Made by a program: the position numbers and the translations under genes. Under the pieces are notes generated by a model. It did no database searches and was not told the DNA's origin. It was given only the letters and a program-made list of their open reading frames with translations. A stretch of 64,000 nucleotides of DNA, taken from NCBI RefSeq assembly GCF_000164865.1, contig NC_014618.1:4526001-4590000 (forward strand), written 5' to 3'. This document shows positions 54,090 to 63,864 of this stretch, piece by piece (position 1 is the stretch's first letter; every line of letters starts with the position of its first letter). This stretch comes from [Enterobacter] lignolyticus SCF1. GTDB taxonomy: Bacteria; Pseudomonadota; Gammaproteobacteria; Enterobacterales; Enterobacteriaceae.

Positions 54090-54830
54090 TTAAAGACGGC
54101 CGGTGTAGTGCCAGCCAAGGTAGCGTAACAGACGAACCTGGCGGGTAATACGGCTGGGCTGCGACACCAGACGGTACAGCCATTCGAGCCCCAGGTCCTG
54201 CCAGACTTTCGGCGCCCGCTTCACATGGCCGGTGAAGACGTCATAGGTGCCGCCCACGCCCATATACAGCGCCTGGGGATGGACCGCGCGGCAGTCGCGC
54301 ATGAAGATTTCCTGCTTAGGCGAACCCATCGCCACGGTGATGATTTTCGCGCCGCTGTCGCGGATACGCTCAAACACCGCCTGCCGCTCCTGCGGTGTAA
54401 AAAAACCGTCCTGGCTGCCGACGAGATTGACGTTCCACTGCGCCCGCAGCTTTTGCGCGGTTTGCGCAAGCACCTCCGGTTTGCCGCCCACCAAAAATAC
54501 CGGGGTGCCGTCAGCGCCGGCGCGCGCCATCAATGCCTCCCAGAGATCGGCTCCGGCGACGCGGGAAACATTAGCCTCAGGATACTTTTTACGCACCGAA
54601 CGCACGACGCTTATCCCATCGGCGTATTTAAATTCCGCGGCGTCGATGAGCTGCCTGACTTCCGCATTATCTTCAATAGTCAGTATTTTTTCGGCGTTGA
54701 TGGCGACCAGCGTGCCGTGTTTCATCGTGCCGCCCGCGCAAAGGTAGTCCAGCGCATGCTGCATATCCCGCCAGCCGATTAATCTCAGGCCACGCAGGTC
54801 ATACAACGGCGCAGAAGTATTGTCAGTCAT
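54090..54830 (-). CDS. wecG: UDP-ManNAcA transferase WecG
   Basis: Glycosyltransferase of family GT26 that adds N-acetyl-mannosaminuronic acid to GlcNAc-PP-undecaprenol, forming ECA lipid II. 246 aa as in E. coli. Signatures NAEKILTIEDN, KYADGISVVRSVRKKYP, GGKPEV and GSPKQEIFMRDC are present. Last gene of the ECA run, 12 bp after wzyE. Confidence 0.95.
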   Translation of the reverse strand: MTDNTSAPLYDLRGLRLIGWRDMQHALDYLCAGGTMKHGTLVAINAEKILTIEDNAEVRQLIDAAEFKYADGISVVRSVRKKYPEANVSRVAGADLWEALMARAGADGTPVFLVGGKPEVLAQTAQKLRAQWNVNLVGSQDGFFTPQERQAVFERIRDSGAKIITVAMGSPKQEIFMRDCRAVHPQALYMGVGGTYDVFTGHVKRAPKVWQDLGLEWLYRLVSQPSRITRQVRLLRYLGWHYTGRL

Positions 54831-54842
54831 TATTATCCTTAG

Positions 54843-56195
54843 TCAGACTTGCGACAGCGTCCTTGAGGCCCCGGATTCCCGCTTGTGAACCAGCCCGGCG
54901 CTGTCGAGCAGCCAGTACAGCAGTTTGGCCATCAGCAGACAGAGGCCAAATATCACCAAAAAGAAGACCACGCGCGATACAAACGAATCCAGCCCTTCGC
55001 GCGCCAGAACAATCATATTGAAGATAGCGCCGAAGCAGAAACTGTGCAGAACCGCCGCCTTATAGCGATTCGTTTCCTGGTTACCTAAAGTATACAACCA
55101 GTCAAACCATTTAATGATAAGCCCTACCGTCACGGCGCCGAGGGGAATAAACCAGACGCCGCCCATCACCAGCAGCGAACCGATAAGCGTCGGTGAAATC
55201 GCCAGCCCGGAGTGGTTGTTAAGCACCTCCCAGGTGAAGTAGTTAGCGGTATTCAGCACCATCCCAGGACGGTCCGGCCACAGCCAGCCGGGAATAAAGA
55301 CGTAGAAATCACGCACGATCGGCGCCAGCCCCTGAAAATCGATCTTGTCGTAATTTTGCAGCAGCAGCGCCAGGTTTTCCCAGGGCGAAAAGGTATCCCG
55401 CGTCAGGTACAGGAAGGTATAAAACGCCTCATCGCCGCTGACGTTAAGGCCATAGCGTTTTAGCGCCAGCCAGAACATGCCCACAATGCCCAGCACACCG
55501 GCCGCTGCCAGCATCCATAGCGAGATCCAGCCGCGGATAATGCCGATAAACAGAAAGATGGCGAAGGCGATAATAATGTTGGCGCGCGTGCCGCCGACAA
55601 TGACGTAGGTCAGCAGGCCAAACGCCACGGTGCTCACAAGGAAAAACAGCCACGCCTTATAGTCCTGACGCAGAAAGTAAACCACCAGCATCGCCGGAAT
55701 GAAAAAGTAGAAAAAGCGCTTAAGCGCCACGCCGGAGACGTCGCTGGAGAAGATCTGGCTGTAGGAGTGCAGCTTAAACAGCAGGAACCCGTTGCGCATA
55801 AAGAAAACGCTGACGCAGAGCAGCGCGATAAACGCCAGCATAAACCACATCAGGTTGGTTTCCACCCTGTTCATGGTAAACAGCGGGCGGCGGGCCGTTT
55901 GCCCGGACGCCGGGCGCAGCCGCGTTTTGTAGGCCACGTAGTAGACCGCGTAAAAGCAGACGGCGGAGAGCAGCGCCTGCAGCAAAATATCCGGCGGCGC
56001 GACCCCGACGTCAAAACGGAACACCAGCGTCATCGACAGCGGGAAGCCGAAAAAGAACGTCAATAAGAACAGCAGTGAAAAGAAGACGTTGAAGTTAAAA
56101 CGCACGCGCCGGAACTCGAACCAGGTTAACGTCGCGATAAACAGCGACGCCAGCAGCCACACCGCAAACAGACCCGTAAACGCCATCAGGCTCAT
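54843..56195 (-). CDS. wzyE: ECA polysaccharide chain polymerase WzyE
   Basis: Inner-membrane polymerase that joins ECA trisaccharide repeats; chain length set by WzzE. 450 aa with about eleven membrane helices and a large periplasmic loop (DFQGLAPIVRDFYVFIPGWLWPD, in short segments). It overlaps wecF by ATGA (56192-56195), a strongly coupled order. Confidence 0.94.
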   Translation of the reverse strand: MSLMAFTGLFAVWLLASLFIATLTWFEFRRVRFNFNVFFSLLFLLTFFFGFPLSMTLVFRFDVGVAPPDILLQALLSAVCFYAVYYVAYKTRLRPASGQTARRPLFTMNRVETNLMWFMLAFIALLCVSVFFMRNGFLLFKLHSYSQIFSSDVSGVALKRFFYFFIPAMLVVYFLRQDYKAWLFFLVSTVAFGLLTYVIVGGTRANIIIAFAIFLFIGIIRGWISLWMLAAAGVLGIVGMFWLALKRYGLNVSGDEAFYTFLYLTRDTFSPWENLALLLQNYDKIDFQGLAPIVRDFYVFIPGWLWPDRPGMVLNTANYFTWEVLNNHSGLAISPTLIGSLLVMGGVWFIPLGAVTVGLIIKWFDWLYTLGNQETNRYKAAVLHSFCFGAIFNMIVLAREGLDSFVSRVVFFLVIFGLCLLMAKLLYWLLDSAGLVHKRESGASRTLSQV

Positions 56196-57271
56196 AATGC
56201 CTCTCCTGCCGCAACGCGCAGCGCGCGATGCCAGGGTCTCAGATAGTTCGGGCGGAAAAAAGCGATCTGGCTTTTATCCACACAGGCCAGCTGGCGCTGC
56301 GCTTCACGCACCACGGCTTCATTAAGCGTATCAGAAGTAAACAAAACGGGAATATGCTGCTCCACCATATCCTGCCAGAACGGGTTGTCGCGGTTGAGCA
56401 CGCAGGGGATCCCCATCTGAATCAGCAGGCACAGCGTACCGATCCCCTGCTGGCGAGGGAACAGGAAATAGCCGAGGGAGCAGCGGCGCAGCAGCGCCAG
56501 ATACGCCTCGAACGCCAGATTTTCGCTGAGGATTTGCAGGTTTTCCGGGGAAAATAGCGCCTGCGCGGCCTGGCGCACCTCGTTGATATACGCGTCGTTG
56601 TTCGCCGGATATCCCATCGGCACGACTACGGTAACGGTATCGCCAAACTGCTGATGAATCGCCTTCAGCGCGGCGATATGGTCATTGCTGCGATCGCCGG
56701 AATTGCCGACCAGAATGGTCATCTTACCGTCGCGATGGTCGGGCTGCGCCGCCGTATTCAGCGCCGGGTCCATCCGCGTCGGGAAATAGAGCAGTTCGCC
56801 GCGCACCTTCGGGTGCAGGCGGGCAAACAGGGTCAGATCGCCCCGGGTGGCGAAGACGCAGCCCGCCCGCCCCTGCGCCAGGCGGCGCAGCGGATAAAAC
56901 AGGCGAAATTTCAGACCGCGGGAGACCTCGTAAAGATCCGCGCCCCAGATATGCCAGTTGAACTGTTCGGGTTTAATACCGCCCAGCAGCAGCGCCAGCC
57001 ACAGGCCGGTATTGAACTGGCCGTGGAAGAAAAAACGCTGCGAGCGGTCGGCCTTCGCTTTGGCGATGACCGCCTGCGCCAGCGCCTTTTTGCTCTCCCA
57101 GAACGTTAAAGACAGCTGCGGATTCGCGGCGCCAAGTCCATTTTCCTTACCCACAACCATGAACTGCCGGGCGTGCTCGCCGGAGGCCGCCAGCTCATCA
57201 TTAAAAAACCGCAGGACGGTGCGGTTGTGGTGCGGGATATCCGATCCCAGTACATGTATCAGTGCAGTCAT
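56192..57271 (-). CDS. wecF: TDP-Fuc4NAc:lipid II transferase WecF
   Basis: GT56 glycosyltransferase that adds 4-acetamido-4,6-dideoxy-D-galactose to lipid II, completing ECA lipid III. 359 aa, E. coli length. Motifs HVLGSDIPHHNRTVLRFFND at the start and FLFPRQQGIGTLCLLIQMG near the donor site. Overlaps both neighbours by four bases. Confidence 0.95.
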   Translation of the reverse strand: MTALIHVLGSDIPHHNRTVLRFFNDELAASGEHARQFMVVGKENGLGAANPQLSLTFWESKKALAQAVIAKAKADRSQRFFFHGQFNTGLWLALLLGGIKPEQFNWHIWGADLYEVSRGLKFRLFYPLRRLAQGRAGCVFATRGDLTLFARLHPKVRGELLYFPTRMDPALNTAAQPDHRDGKMTILVGNSGDRSNDHIAALKAIHQQFGDTVTVVVPMGYPANNDAYINEVRQAAQALFSPENLQILSENLAFEAYLALLRRCSLGYFLFPRQQGIGTLCLLIQMGIPCVLNRDNPFWQDMVEQHIPVLFTSDTLNEAVVREAQRQLACVDKSQIAFFRPNYLRPWHRALRVAAGEAL

Positions 57272-58518
57272 GCCCGTTTACGCCAGATCAAAAACACGCC
57301 GCTACAGAGCGTGAAATAAACAATGTAGGTCGCCATATAGGCCTGCGCGGCGCCAACGGCGCCGTGCGCGGGGATAAGCCAGTGCGAAAACGCCGTCAGC
57401 AGCGCGAACTGGCTGATTTCAGTCAAAATATAGAAGCGCAGCGACGCTTTGGCGATAACCAGATAGCCATAAACGTAAGCGCCCACTTTCAGCACATCCC
57501 CAACTAGCTGCCAGGCGAAGAGGTCGCGCATGGCGGTAAATTTTGCGGTGAACAGCAGCCAGATGGCGAAATCGCGCAGCAGCCATACCGTCAGGCTGGC
57601 GGCCGCCACCGCGGGCAGGACAAACCTGAGCGATTTCGCAATCTCGCGGGTGATATCGGCTTTGGCGGTTAATCGCGACAGCGTGGGCAGCAAATAGACG
57701 CTGAACGAAGCGGTGATAAACTGCAGATAGGCGTCAGAGATACTGCTTACCCCCTGCCAGATCCCGACTTCATCCCAGCTGTAATGCGCCGCCAGCAGGT
57801 TTCGCATCATCACGTAGGCCACCGGCAGCGTCACGGAGGTCATCAGCGCCATCAGGGTAAATTTACCCAACTGGCCCGCAATCCAGCCGTCCCAGCGAAG
57901 CCTCAGGTACGCCCACGGAATCACCTTACGCTTCGCCAGCATCAGCGCCGCCGGAATCACCGTCAGCGCCGGCACCAGCGCCAGCCCGAGCAGCGCGCCT
58001 TCATAGCCGCCAAGACGGTAGCAGAGAAGATACGCCGCCACGCCGATAACGCTGCCGGCAATCAGCACCAGCGCGTTTCCCGACGCATCGCGAAATCCCT
58101 TCAGCAGCGCCAGCAGCAGGTTCGCCCAGGCGATCCCCATTTGCACCAGCGCCACCAGCCGCACCAGCCCCTGATAGTGGGTATGGCCGAACAGCCCCTG
58201 GCTGATGGGCGCCGCCGCCAGCACGAAGATCAGCGCCAGCAGGGTCGAAAAGCCAAGCACCATCGCCGACGCGGTTCCGACCACGCCGCGCAGGCGCTCC
58301 GGCGAGTCGTGGTACTGGGCGACGAACTTGGTGACGCCGTTGAAGATACCGGCCCCGGCCAGCACGCCGAGCACGGTGACCAGCTGACGGAAGTTACCCG
58401 CCTGGCCGACGCCCGCCGGACCAAATGAGACCGCCAGCAGTTTTACGACCAGCAGGCCAGCGCCAATTTTGACCAGCGTGGACGCAGCCGTCCACACTGA
58501 AGCTTTAGCCAGCGACAT
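57268..58518 (-). CDS. wzxE: ECA lipid III flippase WzxE
   Basis: MOP-family flippase moving undecaprenyl-PP-linked ECA trisaccharide across the inner membrane. 416 aa, twelve helices, starting MSLAKASVWTAASTLVKIGAG. It follows wecE after one base and overlaps wecF by ATGA. Confidence 0.95.
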   Translation of the reverse strand: MSLAKASVWTAASTLVKIGAGLLVVKLLAVSFGPAGVGQAGNFRQLVTVLGVLAGAGIFNGVTKFVAQYHDSPERLRGVVGTASAMVLGFSTLLALIFVLAAAPISQGLFGHTHYQGLVRLVALVQMGIAWANLLLALLKGFRDASGNALVLIAGSVIGVAAYLLCYRLGGYEGALLGLALVPALTVIPAALMLAKRKVIPWAYLRLRWDGWIAGQLGKFTLMALMTSVTLPVAYVMMRNLLAAHYSWDEVGIWQGVSSISDAYLQFITASFSVYLLPTLSRLTAKADITREIAKSLRFVLPAVAAASLTVWLLRDFAIWLLFTAKFTAMRDLFAWQLVGDVLKVGAYVYGYLVIAKASLRFYILTEISQFALLTAFSHWLIPAHGAVGAAQAYMATYIVYFTLCSGVFLIWRKRA

Positions 58519-58519
58519 A

Positions 58520-59650
58520 TCAGGAGAAATAGCTCAGCAGCGAATTGATTACCGTACGCTGGTTCACCGGCGACAGGTTATAGAACAGCGGCAGGCGAAG
58601 CAGGCGCTCACTTTCCTGCGTCGTGTAGCGGTCTTCGCCGTGGAAATGACCGAAGGTTGCCCCCGCCGGAGACGCATGCAGCGGGATATAGTGGAACACC
58701 GCCAGAATCTCCGCCTCTTTCAGCCAGTTAATCAGCGCACTGCGATCGTCGTTGTCGCGCAGCTTGATGTAGAACATATGGGCATTGTGCTCGCAGTCCG
58801 CCGGGATGGTCGGCAGCTCAATGCGCCCGGCATCCGCCAGCGGCTTCAGCGCCTGATAATAGGTATTCCACAGCGTCAGGCGCTGTTGGTTAATCCGGTC
58901 CGCGGCTTCCAGCTGCGCCCACAGGTATGCCGCCTGCAGATCCGCCATCAGATAGCTGGAGCCGATATCGCGCCAGGTGTATTTGTCGACCTGCCCGCGG
59001 AAGAACTGGCTGCGGTTGGTGCCTTTTTCACGGATCACTTCCGCACGCTCCACCAGCGCGCGATCGTTAATCAGCGTCGCGCCGCCTTCGCCGCCCGCGG
59101 TGTAGTTTTTGGTCTCGTGGAAGCTATAGCAGCCGATGTGGCCGATGGTGCCCAGCGCTCGCCCTTTGTAAGTCGACATGACGCCCTGCGCGGCATCTTC
59201 CACCACAAACAGGTTGTGCTTATCGGCGATCGCCATAATGGCGTCCATATCGCAGGCCACGCCCGCGTAGTGTACCGGCACAATGACCCGGGTTTTGTCG
59301 GTGATCGCCGCTTCAATCAGCGTTTCATCGATGTTCATGGTATCGCGGCGAATGTCGACAAACACAATCTTCGCCCCGCGCAGAACAAACGCATTGGCGG
59401 TGGAAACAAAGGTGTAGCTCGGCATGATCACTTCATCGCCGGGCTGAATGTTCAGTAGCAGCGCCGCCATTTCCAGCGAGGCGGTACAGGACGGCGTCAG
59501 CAGCACCTTGGCGCTGCCGAAGCGTTGCTCCATCCACTGCTGGCAGCGGCGCGTAAACCCGCCGTCGCCGCAGAGCTTGCCGCTGCCCATGGCAGACTGC
59601 ATATAGTCGAGTTCGGTGCCTACCACCGGCGGTGCGTTAAAGGGGATCAT
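58520..59650 (-). CDS. wecE: dTDP-4-amino-4,6-dideoxygalactose transaminase
   Basis: PLP-dependent DegT/DnrJ/EryC1 aminotransferase that turns dTDP-4-keto-6-deoxy-D-glucose into dTDP-Fuc4N, for ECA. 376 aa from the ATG at 59650 (MIPFNAPPVVGTELDYM). The PLP lysine is in CYSFHETKNYTAGGEGG, and AAQGVMSTYKG and VEDAAQ are cofactor contacts. It lies 4 bp after wecD. The substrate-making enzymes RffG/RffH are not encoded in this window. Confidence 0.96.
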   Translation of the reverse strand: MIPFNAPPVVGTELDYMQSAMGSGKLCGDGGFTRRCQQWMEQRFGSAKVLLTPSCTASLEMAALLLNIQPGDEVIMPSYTFVSTANAFVLRGAKIVFVDIRRDTMNIDETLIEAAITDKTRVIVPVHYAGVACDMDAIMAIADKHNLFVVEDAAQGVMSTYKGRALGTIGHIGCYSFHETKNYTAGGEGGATLINDRALVERAEVIREKGTNRSQFFRGQVDKYTWRDIGSSYLMADLQAAYLWAQLEAADRINQQRLTLWNTYYQALKPLADAGRIELPTIPADCEHNAHMFYIKLRDNDDRSALINWLKEAEILAVFHYIPLHASPAGATFGHFHGEDRYTTQESERLLRLPLFYNLSPVNQRTVINSLLSYFS

Positions 59651-59654
59651 TATG

Positions 59655-60329
59655 TCACCTGTATAGCCAGTAAGCGGTGCTGACGATATTCGCCCCGCTT
59701 TGAATGTAACGTTTAAGCGCCGCGGTGTTGCCCATCTGGGTCGCCACGCGCAGCGTCGAAAGCCCTCGCCGGTGCGCCCAGCCCGTCGCCGCATTCATCA
59801 GCGCTTCGCCCGCGCCGCGCCCGGCCAGCAGACCGATACGCGCCTCGCCGGACGCCAGCTGCCGCATCGACACAAAAGCGGCGATATCGCCCGTCGCATC
59901 GCGAAACACCAGGCACTCATTATCAAAGGTGCCGCGTACCGCATTTTCAATCCACTGTGCGTAGAAACGCCCGCTGGCGTCATCGGCATACCATGGCGCG
60001 CGAAAACGGCTTAGCGCAAAGGCCCGGGCGGCAAGCTCGCGCAGCCGCGGAATATCCCGCTCCGTCGCCACCTCCGCCCGCGTGTCGCCGCGCTCCCTGA
60101 CCGGCAAAGCCAGATCGGCTTCCCCCTCGACCAGCTGAAACCCGAGATGCTGGAGCGCATCAAGCAGCGCCACCTGCGAGGCGGCGATTTTGGCCTGCAC
60201 CCGGCCCCAGGGCGCCAGCGCCTCGGGTGTTACCGCCGGGGCATGCTCGGCGAAACGCAGGATGCTGCTGTTAATCGCAAAGAACTGGTTTTCCCAGCTC
60301 AGTGGTTCAATCGTTGCGTGAATATGCAT
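59655..60329 (-). CDS. wecD: dTDP-fucosamine acetyltransferase
   Basis: GNAT-family enzyme making dTDP-Fuc4NAc from dTDP-Fuc4N and acetyl-CoA. 224 aa from the ATG at 60329, with GGAG 8 nt upstream; this equals E. coli WecD, so 19 extra codons to 60386 are rejected. GNAT motif IGLLAGRGAGEALMNAA binds acetyl-CoA. It follows wecC after only 28 bp, where E. coli has rffG and rffH. Confidence 0.94.
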   Translation of the reverse strand: MHIHATIEPLSWENQFFAINSSILRFAEHAPAVTPEALAPWGRVQAKIAASQVALLDALQHLGFQLVEGEADLALPVRERGDTRAEVATERDIPRLRELAARAFALSRFRAPWYADDASGRFYAQWIENAVRGTFDNECLVFRDATGDIAAFVSMRQLASGEARIGLLAGRGAGEALMNAATGWAHRRGLSTLRVATQMGNTAALKRYIQSGANIVSTAYWLYR

Positions 60330-60357
60330 GACGTCGCTCCGGCGAAAACGCTGTTGT

Positions 60358-61620
60358 TCAACGCCATACTCCCTTGGTATCGACAATGAACGCCTGCTCT
60401 ACGCGGCTTCCGCTGACGGCCTTAAACTCTTTATGGTCCACCAGCATGACCAGCACATCGGCTGAGCGCAGCGCTTCTTCTAGAGAAACGAACGCGCACA
60501 GCCCCTCCAGTTTTGCCGGCAGGCGGTGAACGTTAGGTTCGACCACCTGAGTCGTCCCGCTGTGCCAGCGCGCAATCTGCTCGGCAATTTCCATCGCCGG
60601 GCTTTCGCGTAAATCGTCAATGTTAGGCTTAAAGGACAGGCCGAAGCAGGCGATGGTCAGCTCGCTGGCCCGCTTGCCGCTGGCCGTCAGGCTGTCCGCC
60701 ACGGCGGATTTCACCTGGTTAATCACCCAGTGCGGCTTATGATCGTTCACCTCGCGCGCGGTGCGAATCAGCTGCGCCTGCTCAGGGTTTTGCGCCACGA
60801 TAAACCACGGGTCGACCGCGATGCAGTGGCCGCCGACGCCCGGGCCTGGCTGCAGAATGTTGACGCGCGGGTGGCGGTTGGCGAGGCGAATCAGCTCCCA
60901 CACGTTAATGCCCTGATCGGCGCAAATCAGCGACAGCTCATTGGCAAACGCGATATTGACGTCGCGAAAGCTGTTTTCCGTGAGCTTGCACATTTCCGCC
61001 GTACGCGCGTTGGTGATAACGCATTCGCCTTCCAGAAAAATGTTATACAGCTCGCTGGCACGCGCCGAGCAGGCGGGCGTCATGCCGCCAATGACCCGAT
61101 CGTTCTTAATGAGTTCGACCATCACCTGACCCGGCAGAACGCGCTCCGGGCAGTAGGCGATATTCACATCGGCCTGCTCCCCTGCCTGCTGCGGGAACGT
61201 CAGGTCCGGACGGATTTCCGCCAGCCATTGCGCCATCTGCTCCGTTGCGCCAACCGGCGACGTGGATTCGAGGATCACCAGCGCGCCCTTTTTCAGTACC
61301 GGCGCTATCGATTTTGCGGCAGCTTCAACGTAAACCATATCCGGTTCGTGATTGCCCTTAAACGGCGTCGGTACGGCAATCAGCCATGCATCCGCTTCAA
61401 CCGGCGTGGTGCTGGCGGTCAAATACCCGCCGGTCACCGCGGCTTTCACCGCCTTATCAAGCTCCGGTTCAACAATATGGATTTCACCACGGTTAATGGT
61501 GTCTACCGCGTGCTGATTGATATCTACACCCACCACCTGTTTATGCCGTGATGCGAACGCTACCGCGGTTGGCAGCCCGATGTAGCCCAGGCCAATCACA
61601 GAGATGGTCGAAAAACTCAT
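60358..61620 (-). CDS. wecC: UDP-N-acetyl-D-mannosamine dehydrogenase
   Basis: Oxidises UDP-ManNAc to UDP-ManNAcA in two NAD steps. 420 aa, full length, ending in the normal VDTKGVWR. NAD loop VIGLGYIGLPTAVAFA, catalytic Cys in GPGVGGHCIAVDPW. Its ATG overlaps the wecB stop (ATGA at 61617-61620). Confidence 0.97.
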   Translation of the reverse strand: MSFSTISVIGLGYIGLPTAVAFASRHKQVVGVDINQHAVDTINRGEIHIVEPELDKAVKAAVTGGYLTASTTPVEADAWLIAVPTPFKGNHEPDMVYVEAAAKSIAPVLKKGALVILESTSPVGATEQMAQWLAEIRPDLTFPQQAGEQADVNIAYCPERVLPGQVMVELIKNDRVIGGMTPACSARASELYNIFLEGECVITNARTAEMCKLTENSFRDVNIAFANELSLICADQGINVWELIRLANRHPRVNILQPGPGVGGHCIAVDPWFIVAQNPEQAQLIRTAREVNDHKPHWVINQVKSAVADSLTASGKRASELTIACFGLSFKPNIDDLRESPAMEIAEQIARWHSGTTQVVEPNVHRLPAKLEGLCAFVSLEEALRSADVLVMLVDHKEFKAVSGSRVEQAFIVDTKGVWR

Positions 61621-62747
61621 AACGTTACCTGATTATTTTTAAGTGCTGACAAAATGCGTGCGCAGGCCAGTCCGTCGCCATAAGGGTTATGGGCGCGGCT
61701 CATCGCCTGGTATTCCTTGTCGTCGCGAAGTAAACGCGTTACTTCGTCAACAATGCGTTGCGTATCGGTACCCACCAGCCGTACCGTCCCGGCATCGATG
61801 GCCTCCGGACGCTCGGTGGTCTCGCGCATCACCAGAACCGGCTTGCCGAGCGACGGCGCCTCTTCCTGGATGCCGCCGGAGTCGGTGAGGATAAGCCAGG
61901 CGTGGTTCATCAGCCAGACAAACGGCAGATAGTCCTGCGGCTCAATCAGAATCACGTTATCCACATGGCCCAGAATACGGTTCACCGGTTCGCTGACGTT
62001 CGGGTTGAGATGCACCGGGTAGACGACCTGTACATCAGGATGGGTCGTGGCGAGCGTCGCCAGCGCCTGGCAAATATGCTCAAAGCCGCTGCCGAAACTT
62101 TCCCGACGGTGGCCGGTGACCAGAATCGTCTTTTTACCGTTATTGAGAAACGGATAGCGCACCGCCATCTCTGCACGCTGCGATGCCTCGCTCAGCACGC
62201 TGTCGCGCACCCAGAACAGCGCGTCGATGACCGTATTGCCGGTGACCACAATCCGCTGTTCCGGGATGTTTTCCCGCAGCAGGTTGTCACGCGAGGTGGT
62301 CGTCGGCGCAAAGTGCCACGCCGCCAGGTGCCCCGTGAGCGTACGGTTAGCCTCTTCCGGCCAGGGCGAGTAGAGGTTGCCGGTACGTAAACCCGCCTCA
62401 ACGTGGCCGACCGGAATACGCTGATAAAACGCCGCCAGGCTTGCCGCCATGGTCGTGGTGGTATCGCCATGAACCAGAACAACGTCCGGCTGGAAGGACT
62501 CCAGCACCGGTTTAAGCCCCTGCAGGATCTTGCAGGTAATTTCCGTCAGCCCCTGGCCTGGGCTCATGATGTTGAGATCATAGTCCGGCACAATGGCAAA
62601 CAGCTTCAACACCTGATCGAGCATCTCCCGATGCTGCGCGGTTACGCATACTTTTGCCTCAAAGTGAGGATCCTTTGCTAACGCATGAACCAGAGGCGCC
62701 ATTTTGATGGCCTCTGGCCGAGTGCCAAATACGGTAAGTACTTTCAC
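61617..62747 (-). CDS. wecB: UDP-GlcNAc 2-epimerase
   Basis: Non-hydrolysing epimerase, first dedicated step to ManNAcA. 376 aa. VFGTRPEAIKMAPLVHAL at the start, GHVEAGLRTGN, and DSGGIQEEAPSLGKPVLVMR are signature regions with the active-site acidic residues. 57 bp after wzzE. Confidence 0.97.
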   Translation of the reverse strand: MKVLTVFGTRPEAIKMAPLVHALAKDPHFEAKVCVTAQHREMLDQVLKLFAIVPDYDLNIMSPGQGLTEITCKILQGLKPVLESFQPDVVLVHGDTTTTMAASLAAFYQRIPVGHVEAGLRTGNLYSPWPEEANRTLTGHLAAWHFAPTTTSRDNLLRENIPEQRIVVTGNTVIDALFWVRDSVLSEASQRAEMAVRYPFLNNGKKTILVTGHRRESFGSGFEHICQALATLATTHPDVQVVYPVHLNPNVSEPVNRILGHVDNVILIEPQDYLPFVWLMNHAWLILTDSGGIQEEAPSLGKPVLVMRETTERPEAIDAGTVRLVGTDTQRIVDEVTRLLRDDKEYQAMSRAHNPYGDGLACARILSALKNNQVTL

Positions 62748-62804
62748 ATCGCTTCTCTTCGATTAGATGATAAAGGCAAACGCCCCCTCATCATGGGGAA
62801 TACA

Positions 62805-63851
62805 CTAGTACTCACGGCGACGTGCCAACGCGACGCCGGCGCCAATGAGCCCACCCACAATGCCCCACATCACCATCAGGAACGTACGGCGAGGGCTGTC
62901 GCGTTTTACAGGTTCCTCAGGGGTACGCAAATAGCGATAGGTCTGAAAACGCGGGTCCAGCGTCGGCCCCACGTTCAGCGTCGTCAGCATGGCGCGGTTT
63001 TGATCGTAATCGAGGTCAAACGCCGGCCCTACTGCCTGCAGATTTTCCAGCCGCGCCTGTAGCATAGGCCGCCCTAACAGGAAAAGCTCAGAATCCGGTA
63101 ACTCTTCGGCGGGCACATCGGTCGCGCTGCGCGACAGATTGTGCTGCTGCGCGACCTTCAGCGCTTCCTCAACGCTGTGCACCCGACGGTTAAAAATCGC
63201 CTGCGCTACCGCCTCCTGGCGTTTCACCTGTGCCTTCAGCTGGGTCGTGCGCGCCGCCCATGCGCCCTTCAGCTCTTCGTTAAGATGGCCCGCAGCGCGC
63301 TGGCTGGCGAACGCCACGTATTGACGCAGCAGGTTATTCGCATCCGGCGCGGTCTCCGCCACCAGCTTCACGCTGTCGCTGACGCTTTTCGCCGCATCGC
63401 CTGGGGTGTACAGAATATCGCTTATCAGCTCATCCAGCAGCGCCGCATCCGCTCTTGCATTTCCCGACATACGCTGCTTGTAGTAATCCGTTTGCAGCCA
63501 GAAGTCGCGGCGGGTATCCCATGACGCCAGCTGCATGATGAACTCCTTGTAGGCCTCGTCCATCACCGTTGGCGGCTCGGCGGCGGCCTGGTTAATTTTG
63601 TTATCCAGATTACGGATGAACTGCTGCTGGGAATAATATCCCCCTAGCATGTTGACCGTCGGACGGTCGGTAATTGCCGTCGCGCTCCACTCCTGGCGGG
63701 CGAAAAAGGTATAGACGAGCACCACCAGCGCAAACAGCAGCGCCATCCCCACTATCCAGCGTTTTCCCGCCCATAACGTACGAAACAGACCGCGAATATC
63801 CAGCTCATTTTCAGCGTTTGCTGAGTGTGCATCCGGTAATGGTTGAGTCAT
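62805..63851 (-). CDS. wzzE: ECA chain-length regulator WzzE
   Basis: Polysaccharide co-polymerase that sets ECA chain length and supports cyclic ECA. 348 aa, as in E. coli. A membrane helix at about 32-51, a periplasmic helical domain, and a second C-terminal helix (about 322-342) with the Pro-rich lead-in. GGAAG precedes the ATG at 63851, 13 bp after the wecA stop. Confidence 0.95.
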   Translation of the reverse strand: MTQPLPDAHSANAENELDIRGLFRTLWAGKRWIVGMALLFALVVLVYTFFARQEWSATAITDRPTVNMLGGYYSQQQFIRNLDNKINQAAAEPPTVMDEAYKEFIMQLASWDTRRDFWLQTDYYKQRMSGNARADAALLDELISDILYTPGDAAKSVSDSVKLVAETAPDANNLLRQYVAFASQRAAGHLNEELKGAWAARTTQLKAQVKRQEAVAQAIFNRRVHSVEEALKVAQQHNLSRSATDVPAEELPDSELFLLGRPMLQARLENLQAVGPAFDLDYDQNRAMLTTLNVGPTLDPRFQTYRYLRTPEEPVKRDSPRRTFLMVMWGIVGGLIGAGVALARRREY

Positions 63852-63864
63852 CGTTCTTCCAGTT

